64,000 bases of DNA from Thamnaconus septentrionalis (GCA_009823395.1 CM020507.1:3124501-3188500), one strand, 5' to 3'; shown: positions 1 to 10,483, counted from the stretch's first letter. Translations and numbers: made by a program. The notes: a model not told the origin generated them from the sequence alone.

Positions 1-181
1 GCTAATCCACTCAGAGACAAACGCAGGGTCTCCGAAGCGCATTTGTTGTGCGGCCTGAGGTTTTAACAACTGGCATTATAACTCCATTTCTCATCATTAC
101 CGCGCCAGAGACGCAGGGTGGGGGGGGGTCAGCGAGGGAGGGGAGAGAGAGAGGGAAAACGAGTGAGCAGCCAGAGCGGGC

Positions 182-235
182 GGAGGAGGAGGAGGAGGAG
201 GAGGAGGAGGAGGAGGAGGAGGAGGAGGAGGAGGA
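182..235 (+). repeat. (GAG)n microsatellite
   Basis: An almost perfect GGA/GAG trinucleotide run that ends in a GAA variant. It is homopurine on this strand. The glutamate-rich and arginine-rich frames that read through it are repeat translations, not genes. Confidence 0.97.
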
Positions 236-290
236 AGAGCCGCTGCCACGTTTGGACCAACGTCCTCATTAAGACACCAGTGGGGGAAGG

Positions 291-324
291 TGTGTGTGTG
301 TGTGTGTGTGTGTGTGGGGGGGGG
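291..324 (+). repeat. (GT)n followed by a G run
   Basis: Thirteen GT dinucleotides run directly into nine G residues. The GT-to-poly-G transition recurs at 922-963, which suggests a shared mutational route. Confidence 0.95.
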
Positions 325-450
325 CTTGCAGCGCAGTGGTGCGATGTGTCGACGGCCACCATATGCTGCTGTCGCCGCACATCCCCGCCCGCCCAGGGTC
401 TTTTTTTCTTTACCCCCTCCACCCGATGATGTGGGCACAAGTGCTCCCGG

Positions 451-457
451 CAGCAGC

Positions 458-537
<80 letters not shown>
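451..537 (+). repeat. (CAG)29 trinucleotide tract, left arm of an inverted pair
   Basis: Twenty-nine consecutive CAG-phase triplets with one CGG interruption at 457-459. The tract faces a (CTG)28 tract 72 bp downstream, so the two form an inverted repeat with arms of about 84 bp. It reads as Ser, Ala or Gln depending on frame. No splice signals or flanking codon structure support a real exon. Confidence 0.97.
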
Positions 538-541
<4 letters not shown>

Positions 542-608
542 GCAGCGCTCTGTCAGAGATGGAAATCCAGCGGCGGCGGCAGCAGCGTTCATGAATGATA
601 CAAGGCTG

Positions 609-609
<1 letters not shown>

Positions 610-693
<84 letters not shown>
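610..693 (+). repeat. (CTG)28 trinucleotide tract, right arm of an inverted pair
   Basis: Twenty-eight uninterrupted CTG units. The reverse complement matches the CAG tract at 451-537 almost end to end, leaving a 72 bp loop with its own CGG/CAG-rich stretch near 571-588. Confidence 0.97.
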
Positions 694-696
<3 letters not shown>

Positions 697-921
697 CTGC
701 TCCACAGCCCCACACGTCAAAGGATTTGCCGGGCCTGGATGAGGCAGATGCTGTGACAGATTTAAGGGGAGCCGGATCGGGTGGTGGTGGTGGGTGGCGG
801 GGGGATCGGGAGGGGGGGGCAGCTGGGGGAGGGTCTTTTGGCTCCCCCGCTGCGCCGCTGCGCTAACTCTCTAGTGTTACAGAAGTGTATAATAAGACCC
901 CTTGAGGAAAAGTGGGTTCGG

Positions 922-931
922 GTGTGTGTGT

Positions 932-962
<31 letters not shown>

Positions 963-981
963 GACTGGGATAAAGAAGCAC

Positions 982-1017
<36 letters not shown>
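922..1017 (+). repeat. (GT)n, G18, spacer, (CA)n: inverted dinucleotide pair
   Basis: A GT run (922-946) passes into eighteen G residues (946-963). After 16 bp of non-repeat sequence a CA run follows (980-1017). GT and CA arms are reverse complements, so this is a second opposed microsatellite pair within 1 kb. Confidence 0.93.
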
Positions 1018-1020
<3 letters not shown>

Positions 1021-1079
1021 TAGAGGGGGTAAGACGAAGGAGAAGAGAAAAACAACACAATGTGATTGCAGCCGAGGTC

Positions 1080-1230
1080 TTATTAACATATTCTTTCAGC
1101 GGATGCTGAGGATGCCGCTGGTTTTTTAATTCAGCCAGTCAGACGCAGCTGCTGGGGCCCCGGCAATTTCTATTTTGACACTATGATTTAATCAATTATG
1201 GCTCTAAAACTATGGCTTAATTAACTTTGC
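1080..1230. promoter_or_regulatory. putative conserved non-coding element, homeodomain motif cluster
   Basis: An AT-rich, low-repeat block lying between microsatellites. It contains TTTAATCAATTAT near 1187-1199 and TTAATTAAC near 1217-1225, all homeodomain-type ATTA/TAAT words, plus an E-box-like GCAGCTGC at 1145-1152. This resembles teleost developmental enhancers. Conservation cannot be tested from one sequence. Confidence 0.3.
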
Positions 1231-1267
1231 GCGCAGGCGGGCGGGCGGGCGGCTGTGGGTTGGGCTG

Positions 1268-1321
1268 CTTCTTCTTCTTCTTCTTCTTCTTCTTCTTCTT
1301 CTTCTTCTTCTTTCTTCTTTT
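1268..1321 (+). repeat. (CTT)n microsatellite
   Basis: A CTT run of about 43 bp with an imperfect tail. A 14 bp A run follows at about 1340-1353. Confidence 0.96.
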
Positions 1322-1463
1322 TCCGTCTGAGACATTTAGGAAAAAAAAAAAAAACAACCCCACAGAATTGAACAAAATGGCCGACAGGATTCCCCGGTCG
1401 CTGGGAATCCGACTTAAGATGGAGGAAGGTGGGTGAACTGGGTTTGAATCCATTCACCGTTGC

Positions 1464-1507
<44 letters not shown>
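1464..1507 (+). repeat. (TTG)n microsatellite
   Basis: A near-perfect TTG run. The Val-, Cys- or Thr-rich frames across it are artefacts. Confidence 0.96.
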
Positions 1508-2107
1508 TGTCTTGCGGGATCGCGGCTGACCTCCGACCTCGGCACGTTCTCACAGAAACGTACGTCTCTGGATCTCCGGAAAAAGCAACGACAACGCAGC
1601 TGAGGAGGGTCGAGAAAAGTCGGCGAGGAGGCGGAATGTCGGCGAGGACGAGAGCGTGCAGGGGGCGGGGCTTCTGTCGGGGTCTCATGACGGGACGACG
1701 GCCTTTACTTCTTGGACGGCGACCGAGAGAAGCCGACTAATCTAATATTGCCCCCGAGCCGAGGAAGGAAACCATAAGAAAGGAGGAGGGGGAAAAAAAA
1801 GGAAAAAAGTCCCTCTTGCAAAATACAAAATTAACCCAAAGTAAATGACTTTAAATCGAGTTAGCTAGATCACATTACCATGAAAATAAAGGGGAAAAAA
1901 AAGATTCCAAACGGCGGAGTGCAGATTCAATTACTCGGAGAGGCCGAGATGCCAGCTGTTGATCTCCGCGCCGGTGGCAAACATCATCATACTCTTTTTT
2001 TTTTCTTCTTTTTTTTCTTGTCCAGTGTGTTTTTTGGAAAACTCTGGTGTACAAAGCCACAAGTCGGGAAAAAATTGCAGTCAGGTGAAGTGTGGTAGCC
2101 AAAAAAG

Positions 2108-2110
<3 letters not shown>
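1508..2110. other. non-coding stretch without recognised feature
   Basis: Unique sequence of mixed composition with short A and T homopolymers (about 1792-1807 and 1996-2016). I see no exon, transposon end or RNA gene here. Confidence 0.6.

Positions 2111-2152
<42 letters not shown>
2111..2152 (+). repeat. (TA)21 microsatellite
   Basis: Twenty-one perfect TA units. This is the longest uninterrupted TA run in the window and can extrude as a cruciform. Confidence 0.97.
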
Positions 2153-2157
<5 letters not shown>

Positions 2158-2284
2158 GAAGGCAGCTGAAAGATGTGAAGATGGAACCAATTGCAGGATT
2201 TTTTTTTTTTTTTTTTACTTTGCGGGAACTTGTGGGGAGAGACAGAGGACGGAATGGCAGACAACAAAAGGGTCCAGACCTCAG

Positions 2285-2453
<169 letters not shown>

Positions 2454-2560
2454 GCCTCGACGTTGTGTTCACTCTTCTGAACACTTCTTCTATTTCTTTT
2501 GATTGAGCTCTACGCCAGTGGCAAGAGTTCAGGGAGACCAATAGGACACTCTGCCCCTCT

Positions 2561-2604
2561 TCCTCCTCCTCCTCCTCCTCCTCCTCCTCCTCCTCCTCCT
2601 CCTC
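2561..2604 (+). repeat. (TCC)n microsatellite
   Basis: A perfect TCC run of 44 bp. Its purine strand is opposite to that of the GA array 110 bp upstream. Confidence 0.96.
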
Positions 2605-2833
2605 GCCCCCCCTAAACAAAGCCAGAGAAACCCGAGTAGCAAATCATTGCACAACATATTGGCATATATGTGTTAAAAAACAAGAAGAAGAAGTTGAAAG
2701 GAGCTGGGAAGTAATGCTGCGCTTCACAAGAAGCGAGCGTCTGACGCCGCACACGGCCACTCCTCCAATTTTCTTTATTCAACCCTGGGTTTCACTCTTG
2801 TGGGATCTCTCTGAGAGAAAATACCCCCCACCC

Positions 2834-2835
<2 letters not shown>

Positions 2836-2866
<31 letters not shown>
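2836..2866 (+). repeat. (CA)n microsatellite
   Basis: About fifteen CA units preceded by a C-rich run. Confidence 0.95.
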
Positions 2867-2869
<3 letters not shown>

Positions 2870-3116
2870 TTCCATAGCCAAGAGAACCAAGAGCAGCATT
2901 GCGCGGCTAATGTTGAGCTAATGATGAAAAGACGCAGAAAATCCCCCAAATTAGATTTTTGGAGCATCAACAGCAACTTGGCCTTATTGAATCACGTCTC
3001 ATTTATTATCCCAAGAGGCAATTGGAGGGACGGCGAGCCCGAGGCCGCGTCATTACTCAACGCTGGGTTTCGCATGCTACCACGCAGCCAAGAACTCACA
3101 ACAGGAACGTTGTGCG

Positions 3117-3163
3117 TGGTGGTGGTGGTGGAGGAGGAGGAGGAGGAGGAGGAGGAGGAGGAG
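3117..3163 (+). repeat. (GGT)n-(GGA)n compound microsatellite
   Basis: Four GGT units switch to a GAG/GGA run. The poly-Glu and poly-Gly frames across it are artefacts. Confidence 0.94.
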
Positions 3164-3317
3164 GCCGGAGCACTCGGGTCATTCTTGAACTGAGAGATCT
3201 GCGACGCCGGGTGCAAGTCTCCTCCCTCCACTCACAGACGGCCAATCGGTTGCGTTGTCAAAGCCGAACTGGGAGAAATTAGCAGGCCAGCGGCTTTTTC
3301 CGAGGCTACTTTGCCAA

Positions 3318-3366
3318 CCAGTTAGCCCTGGTGCATTAGTTAGCCAGTTCATTAGCGTTAGCTTCC
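3318..3366 (+). other. GTTAGC/ATTAGC motif cluster
   Basis: Within 50 bp the words GTTAGC, TTAGTTAGC and ATTAGCGTTAGC all occur. Similar clusters lie at 16177-16260, 43640-43690 and 52709-52975. The words are familiar from percomorph fish genomes; their origin is not explained here. Confidence 0.5.
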
Positions 3367-3501
3367 TCGCTGTTCACCATGAATCCAGTTTGTGTCGCAC
3401 ATCTGCTGATCCCTTTGGGAGAGCAGTGTTACATACATGATTCTGCACTGAGGTCTGTGTTTTTTCAGGGTGGGGGGTAGGGTGGGGGGTGATTTGTATC
3501 A

Positions 3502-3527
3502 ACACGAGCAGTCAAAAGTTTGGACAT
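3502..3527 (+). mobile_element. possible Tc1-like terminal inverted repeat fragment
   Basis: The words CAGTCAAAAGTTTGGACA closely resemble the outer end of a fish Tc1/mariner family terminal repeat as I know it. The match stops after about 25 bp and no partner end or transposase remnant follows, so it is at best a fragment. Confidence 0.35.
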
Positions 3528-3529
3528 GT

Positions 3530-4330
3530 TCTAAAAACGCCACTGTGCTCCTGTTCGTTTGGTCTCCTTGTGCATTGGTTCGCTGTGGTTCAGGATGAGT
3601 TGCCACGACGTGACGACGCAGAAAACACTTTCTTTGCTTTTTAAATAATCCCGCTGCCAGTCTGCCGTTCAGATTCCACTCGCCGTGGAAAATAGTCAAG
3701 CGCAAAAAAAGGGAGTTAAGACATTAGCGCCAGTCAGATGGTTCCCATTCCAGCCTGTAATTGCGTGTGTCAGTTTCCCAAATCCTGTATTCTTAGCTCG
3801 GAGACCCTTGTCCTCCAAACTAATGGCTTTCACACCGGAGGTTAAGGTCTCCCCTCGCACCCCCCACCACCCCTCCCCAACCTGAATACGTTAACCTATA
3901 AAGAACCTTCCGGAGAAAACGCCTTCCTCAGCAGTTTCTCGCTGAAAGACCCATTTCCTCCGCGGACTCGTACGCACCGCCCGACCCAAATTGCCGGGTT
4001 TTAACTCATTTTGATGAAGATGTCGGCTAATCCGCGCCGCCTTCTGTGAATGTAATATGGATAAGGACAATTTAGCCAAGGGGGGTGGGAGCTCAGCCAG
4101 GAAAAAAAAAAAAGCCTGGCTGCCGGGTCTCTACCCCGGCCCATGTGGCCACAGGCCTGCCGTGACTTCTAACCCCGCCCTCCCTGGGGACGCGGGGCCC
4201 GATCGGCCGACCCCGACCAATTCACCCCCCGAGTGGGCGGCCCATCGCCCTCCTCATGGCAGACCCCGGGCTGGCGGGGAGGGGGGGGGGGGTGTCGATA
4301 GAAAACTGGTGGAAGGGCAGGGGCCTTCCT
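3530..4330. other. unique non-coding sequence
   Basis: Mixed-composition DNA with a C/G-rich stretch near 4120-4290. An AT-richer piece at about 3990-4080 (TTTTAACTCATTTTGATGA) could be part of a conserved element. No coding signal was seen. Confidence 0.5.
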
Positions 4331-4525
4331 CGCTAATTACACCAATGCAACTCCAGAGACAGAAGCCGGGAGCCTTTGACACGGCTTTTATATTGCTCCT
4401 TTGTTCCTTTGTCGAGCCCTCAGCTCTTTGTGGACTTGCGGCAGGGGTGTCTATCATCACTTCCTGCTCCGCCCCGCCGAGACCAATCATCTTCAACCTT
4501 AATTTTGTTTTTCCAGCGCTCTGCG
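4330..4525. promoter_or_regulatory. putative regulatory block with SOX-type motifs
   Basis: Includes GCTAATTACACC near 4332. Two tandem CCTTTGT words at 4398-4412 are followed by CTCTTTGTGG at about 4423-4432. CTTTGT is the core of HMG-box (SOX) binding sites. The block ends in an AATTTTG-rich segment. Function is inferred from motif content only. Confidence 0.3.
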
Positions 4526-4981
4526 AATAAAAAAAACACAAATGTGATTTTTTTCCCCCCTTCCCCCCTTTTATCCTTATTTTGCTCCTTCTATTACTTC
4601 CTTTGCTCCCCCCCACCGACACAGAGTTAGTTAGGAGACATTTTTTTTTGCGTCTCTCTCTCCACGAAGACCAAACAAGTTATCTCAATTCAATTACCAC
4701 AAAAATCTGCCCCAATCTAAGTGCGCGCATGCTGCACTGCGTTAAAACAAATTATCGTGCACAGAAAAGGGAACAAGGCGAGTGGATAAACAGTCACGGT
4801 GTGCAAATGCAAAAAAAAAAAAAAAATCAAAATCAGATAACAGGGCAATTAAGGTCCATAAAGAAGTGCTGCAAGTGGATAAAAACTGGTTTATGCTCAA
4901 CGGGTTCCCAACCGCTGGGACCGAGTCAACTTTAGACTTCCTATTATGTCTGCCGCCGCCTGGAAGCGCGCACAGACACCA

Positions 4982-5006
4982 ACACACACACACACACACA
5001 CACACA
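4982..5006 (+). repeat. (CA)n microsatellite
   Basis: Twelve CA units in otherwise unique sequence. Confidence 0.93.
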
Positions 5007-5009
5007 AAA

Positions 5010-5520
5010 GAGAAAAGTAAAGAAAACATCAAGCTAATTCATCATCACACAAACACTTCAAACACGGCGCAACGTCTCATGGCTCGTCGTGAGGCCACCG
5101 TCAGCAGACCTCGGCAGCAGGTTGCACGCAGACGCGTCCTGATTGACAAAAAACAGGAAGAAGCCCACCTGAACAGTGCAGCCAGTGTGCCGCGCTCTCG
5201 CCGGCAGACGTCGACAGGCGGCGTCGAGCCGAGGCCGAAGCCGCCCGCCACCTCAAAGGGCCCCCGCAGAATCCTTGACTTCCTCCTGTCCGACGGTGTG
5301 TGTTTCACCAATAAAAAATGCTTGTTTATACAGCAATCAGGCTCCAGCCGGAGAGCAAAGGGAACGATTGCAGGAAGGGAGGAAAGGGGGTGCGGGAGGG
5401 TGGAGGGGAGGGGGAGGGATCTGACACAAAACCACCCCACTCGCCCCCCAACCCCTCCACTAATAGAAACCAGAGCAATGGCGGCTGGCTGGGGCTCCGT
5501 CGTAAAGGCAAACAAGCATT
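5010..5520. other. unique non-coding sequence with long but unsupported open frames
   Basis: Open frames of about 246 codons (+) and 156 codons (-) overlap here. The plus frame runs through the CA array and an A run, has no recognisable domain, and changes composition abruptly. I do not call a gene. Confidence 0.5.
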
Positions 5521-5711
5521 AACTGGGCCGCTTTAACGGCAACAACAGAGGGTTTTTATTTAATGTCTTAAAGCTTTAATTGGCGCCTCTGTTATTTCCT
5601 CTTCAAGGCACCGAGGGTAACAGTAAACCCCAGCGTGGCGGAGCAGCAGGAGGTGGGAGGAGGAGGAGGATGGGGAGGGGCCTGGGCGGTTGCACGTGGA
5701 CCATGGGCGGC

Positions 5712-5738
5712 TGGACGGACGGACGGACGGACGGACGG
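5712..5738 (+). repeat. (GGAC)n tetranucleotide repeat
   Basis: About six GGAC units in a GC-rich context. Confidence 0.93.
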
Positions 5739-5914
5739 GCCGACCCCTCCACCGGCGGGGCCTCCACATCTGTGATCTTTCCCAATTGAGCTCAAGAGGC
5801 TAAGCTGCCCCAAAAACCTCCCCACCCACGAGCTGCCAACAAGGCCGGCCCCTCAGCCGGGGGACTGGGAGCCTAATCGGCCTGGAAGGGCCCTGTCAGC
5901 CGCTCGGCCCCGGG

Positions 5915-6060
5915 GTCACATATGGAAGTGACTAAACCTGTTCCCAGTCACCTGGGGATTTTCATAAATCTCTACACCGTTTTCTTAAGCTAATAATTGA
6001 GCCGAGCCCCCCCCCCCCACATGAGTTGTGTCTGGCTTTATTATGGCACCAATTTTGCAC
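5915..6060. promoter_or_regulatory. putative conserved non-coding element
   Basis: Low-repeat AT-rich islands inside GC-rich flanks: TTTTCATAAATCTC, TTAAGCTAATAATTGAG and TTTATTATGGCACC (CDX/HOX-type TTTAT and ATTA words). A C run at about 6009-6019 interrupts it. Confidence 0.28.
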
Positions 6061-6073
6061 TCCCCTCGTTTCG

Positions 6074-6078
<5 letters not shown>

Positions 6079-6128
<50 letters not shown>
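6079..6128 (+). repeat. (CT)n microsatellite
   Basis: CT run with one CCT interruption. The purine strand lies on the minus strand, unlike most long GA arrays in the window. Confidence 0.96.
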
Positions 6129-6129
<1 letters not shown>

Positions 6130-6454
6130 GTCTAAGTGGAGCTGGAGATGTATGGTAATGTAGCCAGCTAACTAAATTGCTCTCCGAACAGCGGTGGCGG
6201 CAGTGGGGGGTGGGGGGTGGGGGAGATTTCATTCTTGAGCGGCCGCGGAGTGAAATGTGAGCTATTGAATTCCTCAAAAAAAAAAAAAACTCGCACGACG
6301 AGCGCCGTCGAAAAAGCAGCCGCCGCCGCTGCGCCCCCCCCCCCACCACATACGTCGCACAACGAATCCACCGCTGAACTTTACGCACACGGGTTTTGCG
6401 GCGGCTCGCGCCCCCCCAAACAGCCCTCCCCAACCCGCGCTAACTAACGCGCCG

Positions 6455-6640
6455 AGGGCTGGAATCCGGTAGACAGAGCGTGGAGCCAGTAAATCTGATA
6501 CTCTCCTGGAGGAGAACAAGTGCTCCTTTATGCGAGCGCTTTACGACTCCATATGTATTTTCCATTCAGATTTATTTAGCGAGGGACTCGGCGAGGAGCC
6601 CCGCAGGGATCCATAAGGCTTAGTGCTGCGGCTCCACCTC
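6455..6640. promoter_or_regulatory. putative conserved non-coding element
   Basis: Contains GTAAATCTGATACTC, CTCCTTTATGCGAGC, CATATGTATTTTCC and GATTTATTTAGC in a repeat-free interval. The words resemble homeodomain, SOX and forkhead sites. Confidence 0.25.
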
Positions 6641-6750
6641 TCCTTAGATTTACGTCCTGTAACAATGAAAACAAAACGGGTGTTTCTTCCTTTCCCTTTC
6701 TTCCCTGGGAGCGCAGAAAAAAACAACAGCTCGTCATGCAAAATCACGTT

Positions 6751-6794
6751 GAGGAGGAGGAGGAGAGCGAAGAGGAGGAGGAGGAGGAGGAGAG
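6751..6794 (+). repeat. (GAG)n imperfect microsatellite
   Basis: GAG units interrupted once by AGCGA. Confidence 0.93.
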
Positions 6795-7017
6795 AAAAAC
6801 CTGGAAGATCAGCCTGTCGGGGGGGATAAACAAGGGAGGGCGGGCAAGAAGCTTTTTGGATGTGCCAGCGGTGAGAGCAGAGAAATGTGCGGAGCAGGTC
6901 AATAATCCTTACGTCCAGAGGAGGCGCTGTTGGGCGGGCGGGGGGGGGGTGCGAGCCAAAAGCTCCTGTTTGGGGCTAAAGACACGCGGTGAACAGCTTG
7001 ATCCACAGTCCCGGGCC

Positions 7018-7020
<3 letters not shown>

Positions 7021-7069
<49 letters not shown>
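7021..7069 (+). repeat. (CA)24 microsatellite
   Basis: Perfect CA run of 49 bp. Confidence 0.97.
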
Positions 7070-7071
<2 letters not shown>

Positions 7072-7674
7072 ACATTGTCCTGGGTGACACGTTGAAGGAT
7101 GTGAGCGAGTCGTGTGCAGACAAAGGCCTCTCCCGGTCGGCCCATTAGCTGGAGAGAGTGATGTCCAGAGCGCCGGAGCATGTCCCCTCACTCTGAGGCT
7201 GCAGGGGGCGGGGCAGGGCAGGGCAGGGCGGGGGAGGGGGGGGGTGTATTATTAATGAGCCAATCGAAGGGAGCTCAGGCTGGAGGGCTGCCACCGCCAC
7301 CGCCCTGGGCGGTCGGCCCCGGTGACGGAGTGCGGCTGCTGGGAGTGGGAGGACTGATCTCTGCAGGGGCCCCGCCAGTAATGTGCTCCCCGCTGGGGCT
7401 TTTGCCGCCGCCGCCGCCACCGCTGAGGCACGTTTGACAAATGGACTCCTTTAGCCGAGCCGCAGCCGGGAGGGGATCCGAGCTCCGGTGTTACCTGTCC
7501 TGGCGGCCGCGCTCGCTTCCTTCATCCTGCAGGTCACCCCTCCCCCGGACCGCCGCCGGCTAGTAATGAGGGCCCGCGTACGACAGGATGGATGGAGCCC
7601 CGGCTAGCAGGGGCCACGCAAACACAAACAAGCCTGCATATGTGCACACACACGCACAAAGCACCTGGCTGTGT

Positions 7675-8155
7675 GAGCCGCCATGACAGCCGAGGAGGAG
7701 GGATACTTGTGCAAGTATCTGCTCCCCCCCCCCCCTCCCGCCTGATAGCATGACGATACGTGCACGCCACAGCCCCAGCCATCCAAAGTAGTGCTGGATG
7801 TATCGATACGACTGATTCCAAGGTGAGTATTGGTGTAGGGTCCATACTTGTATGACAAGATTGATACTTTTGTTTTCTTGGTATTGGTATCTGCGATACT
7901 AGTCATGTGTCTAGTTGTTATTGGTATCTGCGATACTAGCCCTGTGTTTTCTTGGTATTGGTATCCAGTTGTTCTGGGTATATGCAATACTAGCCCTGTG
8001 TTTTCTTGGTATTGGTATCCAGTTGTTCTGGGTATATGCAATACTGGTCATGTGTCTAGTTGTTCTGGGTATATGCAATACTAGCCCTGTGTTTTCTTGG
8101 TATTGGTATCTACGATACTAGCCCTGTGTTTGCTTGGTATTGGTATCTGTGACGC
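7675..8155 (+). repeat. composite dispersed repeat, copy 1: head module plus tandem array
   Basis: The head (7675-7760) starts GAGCCGCCATGACAGCCGAG and includes the hairpin word GATACTTGTGCAAGTATC, then GATAGCATGACGATAC. The tandem array (about 7875-8150) has units of about 37 bp built on GGTATTGGTATCTGCGATAC and CTAGCCCTGTGTTT. A 54 bp higher-order unit is duplicated at 7951-8004 and 8005-8057. The 7790-7850 link carries TGTATCGATACGAC, reminiscent of hAT-type ends. The same head and array recur in the same order at 9306-9845. Confidence 0.8.
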
Positions 8156-8734
8156 TGTGCTGAGATGGGCAGGTGGATGGATGGACGGGGGAAGCCGGCC
8201 GGACTGGTCCTGTGCAACGTTAGCAGCGGCTAACTGTGCCGTTGGAGCTGCTAGCACAGTGTTGACAGGCTACAGCGCTACCCGATGACTGTGTACTAAA
8301 TCGCAGGCTGCATGCGACATACGCCGTAGAATTTTTGACACTGTCTCGCGGTGCGACCACCGTTTTTGAGCCGCAAACAAAGTTTTGTCAGGTTTGCCTT
8401 TCGTCTGAGCGACGGCCTGAACGTCGCACAGCGCATCGCGTCCTTTTAGCGACTGACAGCAGCGGTGCGGTTTTCAGCGGCGGTGTGCTAATTAGCCAGC
8501 GTAGCGCTGGTGTAGCGATAATCCGGGGAAGGTCTCACTGGGGCCCTGGCAAAAAGATTTTCGCTTTGACAGACACCTTCATTTGCAGCTAAATTCCATA
8601 TTTTCATATCTGAATCAGACAGCGACAGGATGCTGATGCTTCTGGCATTTTCTGCACTTCCTACAGATTAAACTTTTGTTGACATTTATCAGGCGAGGGA
8701 GAGGGGGTCTAATCTTTAATGGACTTTCCTTTGT
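8156..8734. other. unique non-coding sequence
   Basis: GC-rich and CpG-bearing, with TTAGC-type words (8218-8262). I see nothing beyond this. Confidence 0.5.
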
Positions 8735-8761
8735 GAGTGTGTGTGTGTGTGTGTGTGTGTG
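8735..8761 (+). repeat. (GT)n microsatellite
   Basis: About thirteen GT units with one GAGT start. Confidence 0.94.
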
Positions 8762-9305
8762 AGTAAAAAGAGAGAAAGCATCTCCTTGCGCGCTGCCAGA
8801 TGCTGAGGCTGGGAGACGGGCCGCTTGTCGACAGATATGCAAGTGTGTGTAAACAAGGAGCTTGGCGCATTTGTGCTTTTCGTGGCAGCAGCGACGGCGG
8901 ATTGTGACAAATTCCAGAGCAAGTCTCTAGCGAGTCCCGCCACTTTGGTGTCAGCGCGGCGCGGCTGTCTGAGCGTGATGGAGCCGGGGAGCGCCGCGGC
9001 ACGGCGGCCTCCCCCGGGACGCGTGCCAAACAAGATGTCGCCTGTCAAGCGGGGAACATTTGAAAATAAATAACATCAATGATGATTTCAGTTTACTTGT
9101 CACCGGCATGTGCGCCTCTTAGAACTGATGCCATCACTCTGCTGGGGGATGCAATCGCTCCTACCCCCCTTCCGCTCCCCTTCCGCTCCCCTCCCCTCCC
9201 TCCCTCCTCTCCTGGATGCGAGATGCACGACGCCACTTTCCTCTCCGGATTCAACATCAATCTGTTAGTGGCTTCAGACGTCGGGCCTTTAACAAACCGC
9301 TCAGC

Positions 9306-9845
9306 GAGCCGCCATGACAGCCGAGGAGGAGGGATACTTCTGCAGGTATCTGCCTCCCAGCCCCCGATAGCATGAGGATACATTAGCTAGTCAGAGGCTA
9401 GAATCTTTGTCCTGTGTTCTACCATCGTCACCATCAACTGGCTAAAGACAAAAATCACAAAATCATTCAATCATGACAATTCAGGCAAAAAAGTATCGGC
9501 ATTGATGATACTAGAGCTGCATTAACTAGGTATTGGTATCTACAATACTAGCCCTGTGTTTACTTAGTATTGGTAACTGATACTAGCCCAGTGTGTACTT
9601 GGTATTGCTATCTATGACACTAGTCCTGTGTTTACATGGTATTGGTATCTATGATACTAGTCCTGTGTTTACTTGGTATTGGTACCTGTGATACTAGTCC
9701 TGTGTTTGCATGGTATTAGTACCTGTGATACTTGTCTTGTGTTTACTTGGTATTAGTACCTGTGATACTTGTCTTGTGTTTACTTGTTCTGGGTATCTCT
9801 GACACTAGTCCTGTGTTTACTTGGTATTGGATCCATACAGTATCG
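9306..9845 (+). repeat. composite dispersed repeat, copy 2: head module plus tandem array
   Basis: The head (9306-9381) matches the one at 7675 over most of its length but lacks the long C run. It carries GATACTTCTGCAGGTATC in place of the copy 1 hairpin word. The tandem array (about 9525-9840) has units of about 38 bp around GGTATTGGTATCTATGATAC, TAGTCCTGTGTTTAC. Head spacing between copies is 1631 bp. Arrays differ by many substitutions, so they diverged after duplication. Confidence 0.8.
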
Positions 9846-10480
9846 CTCACCCCTTACTGATTGAGTACAGTAACACCGCAAAATCCAGGCTGTCGGTTAT
9901 CCCGGGAGGGGGGGAGTGGTGGTGGTGGTGGTGGTGGGGGTTGGTCGTCGATCCAGCTGCGTGACTCGCAGTCGACTGCGCTGGCGCTGGTGTCCGATTT
10001 CTCGGAGTGCTGGCAGCCGCGGCTGGGCTAATTTGAACCGAATCAACTTCTGGCCTCAATTTGAGGGCCGTGGTCTCCAATACGGAGTCCAAAAAGAAAA
10101 GAAAAAAAAGGAAAAGAAACGCTAAATATAACACTAATCGGTGTTGACTTGACAACCACCGCAGTTGTGCCACAGGAGTCGGAGTGCGGAGCGTCAAGTC
10201 ACGGAGGGCCTGAAACCAGACCTGCAGCCATCACCCCCCCACCTCCTCTGGTGTGATACTCCTTAATCTAATCAGAGGAATTTTCCATTACTCTTCGCAA
10301 CAAGAATTCTTTCCTTCTTTCTTTTGAGCGAATGCATTCCGAGGATTCGCGGTCCCACGGCAGCACACAGTGTTCGAGACGATTATTTCCACTCAGCAAA
10401 TTTATCGGCCCCCGATTAGAAAGTCCGCTTTGTCCCATAAGTCAAAGCGAGGAGACAGGTGAGACCGTTCATCAGATACC
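9846..10480. other. unique non-coding sequence with short repeats
   Basis: Includes a (GGT)n run at about 9917-9941 and a purine-rich A/G run at about 10090-10120. No gene seen. Confidence 0.5.
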
Positions 10481-10483
10481 CGA

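Noticed and set aside
129..715. Long Ser-, Cys-, Ala- and Leu-rich open frames across the CAG/CTG tracts
   Set aside because: They consist of repeat translation, have no domain, and several frames on both strands are open at once.
4782..5522. 246-codon plus-strand frame
   Set aside because: It runs through an A run and a CA array and has no domain; the opposite strand is also open over much of it.
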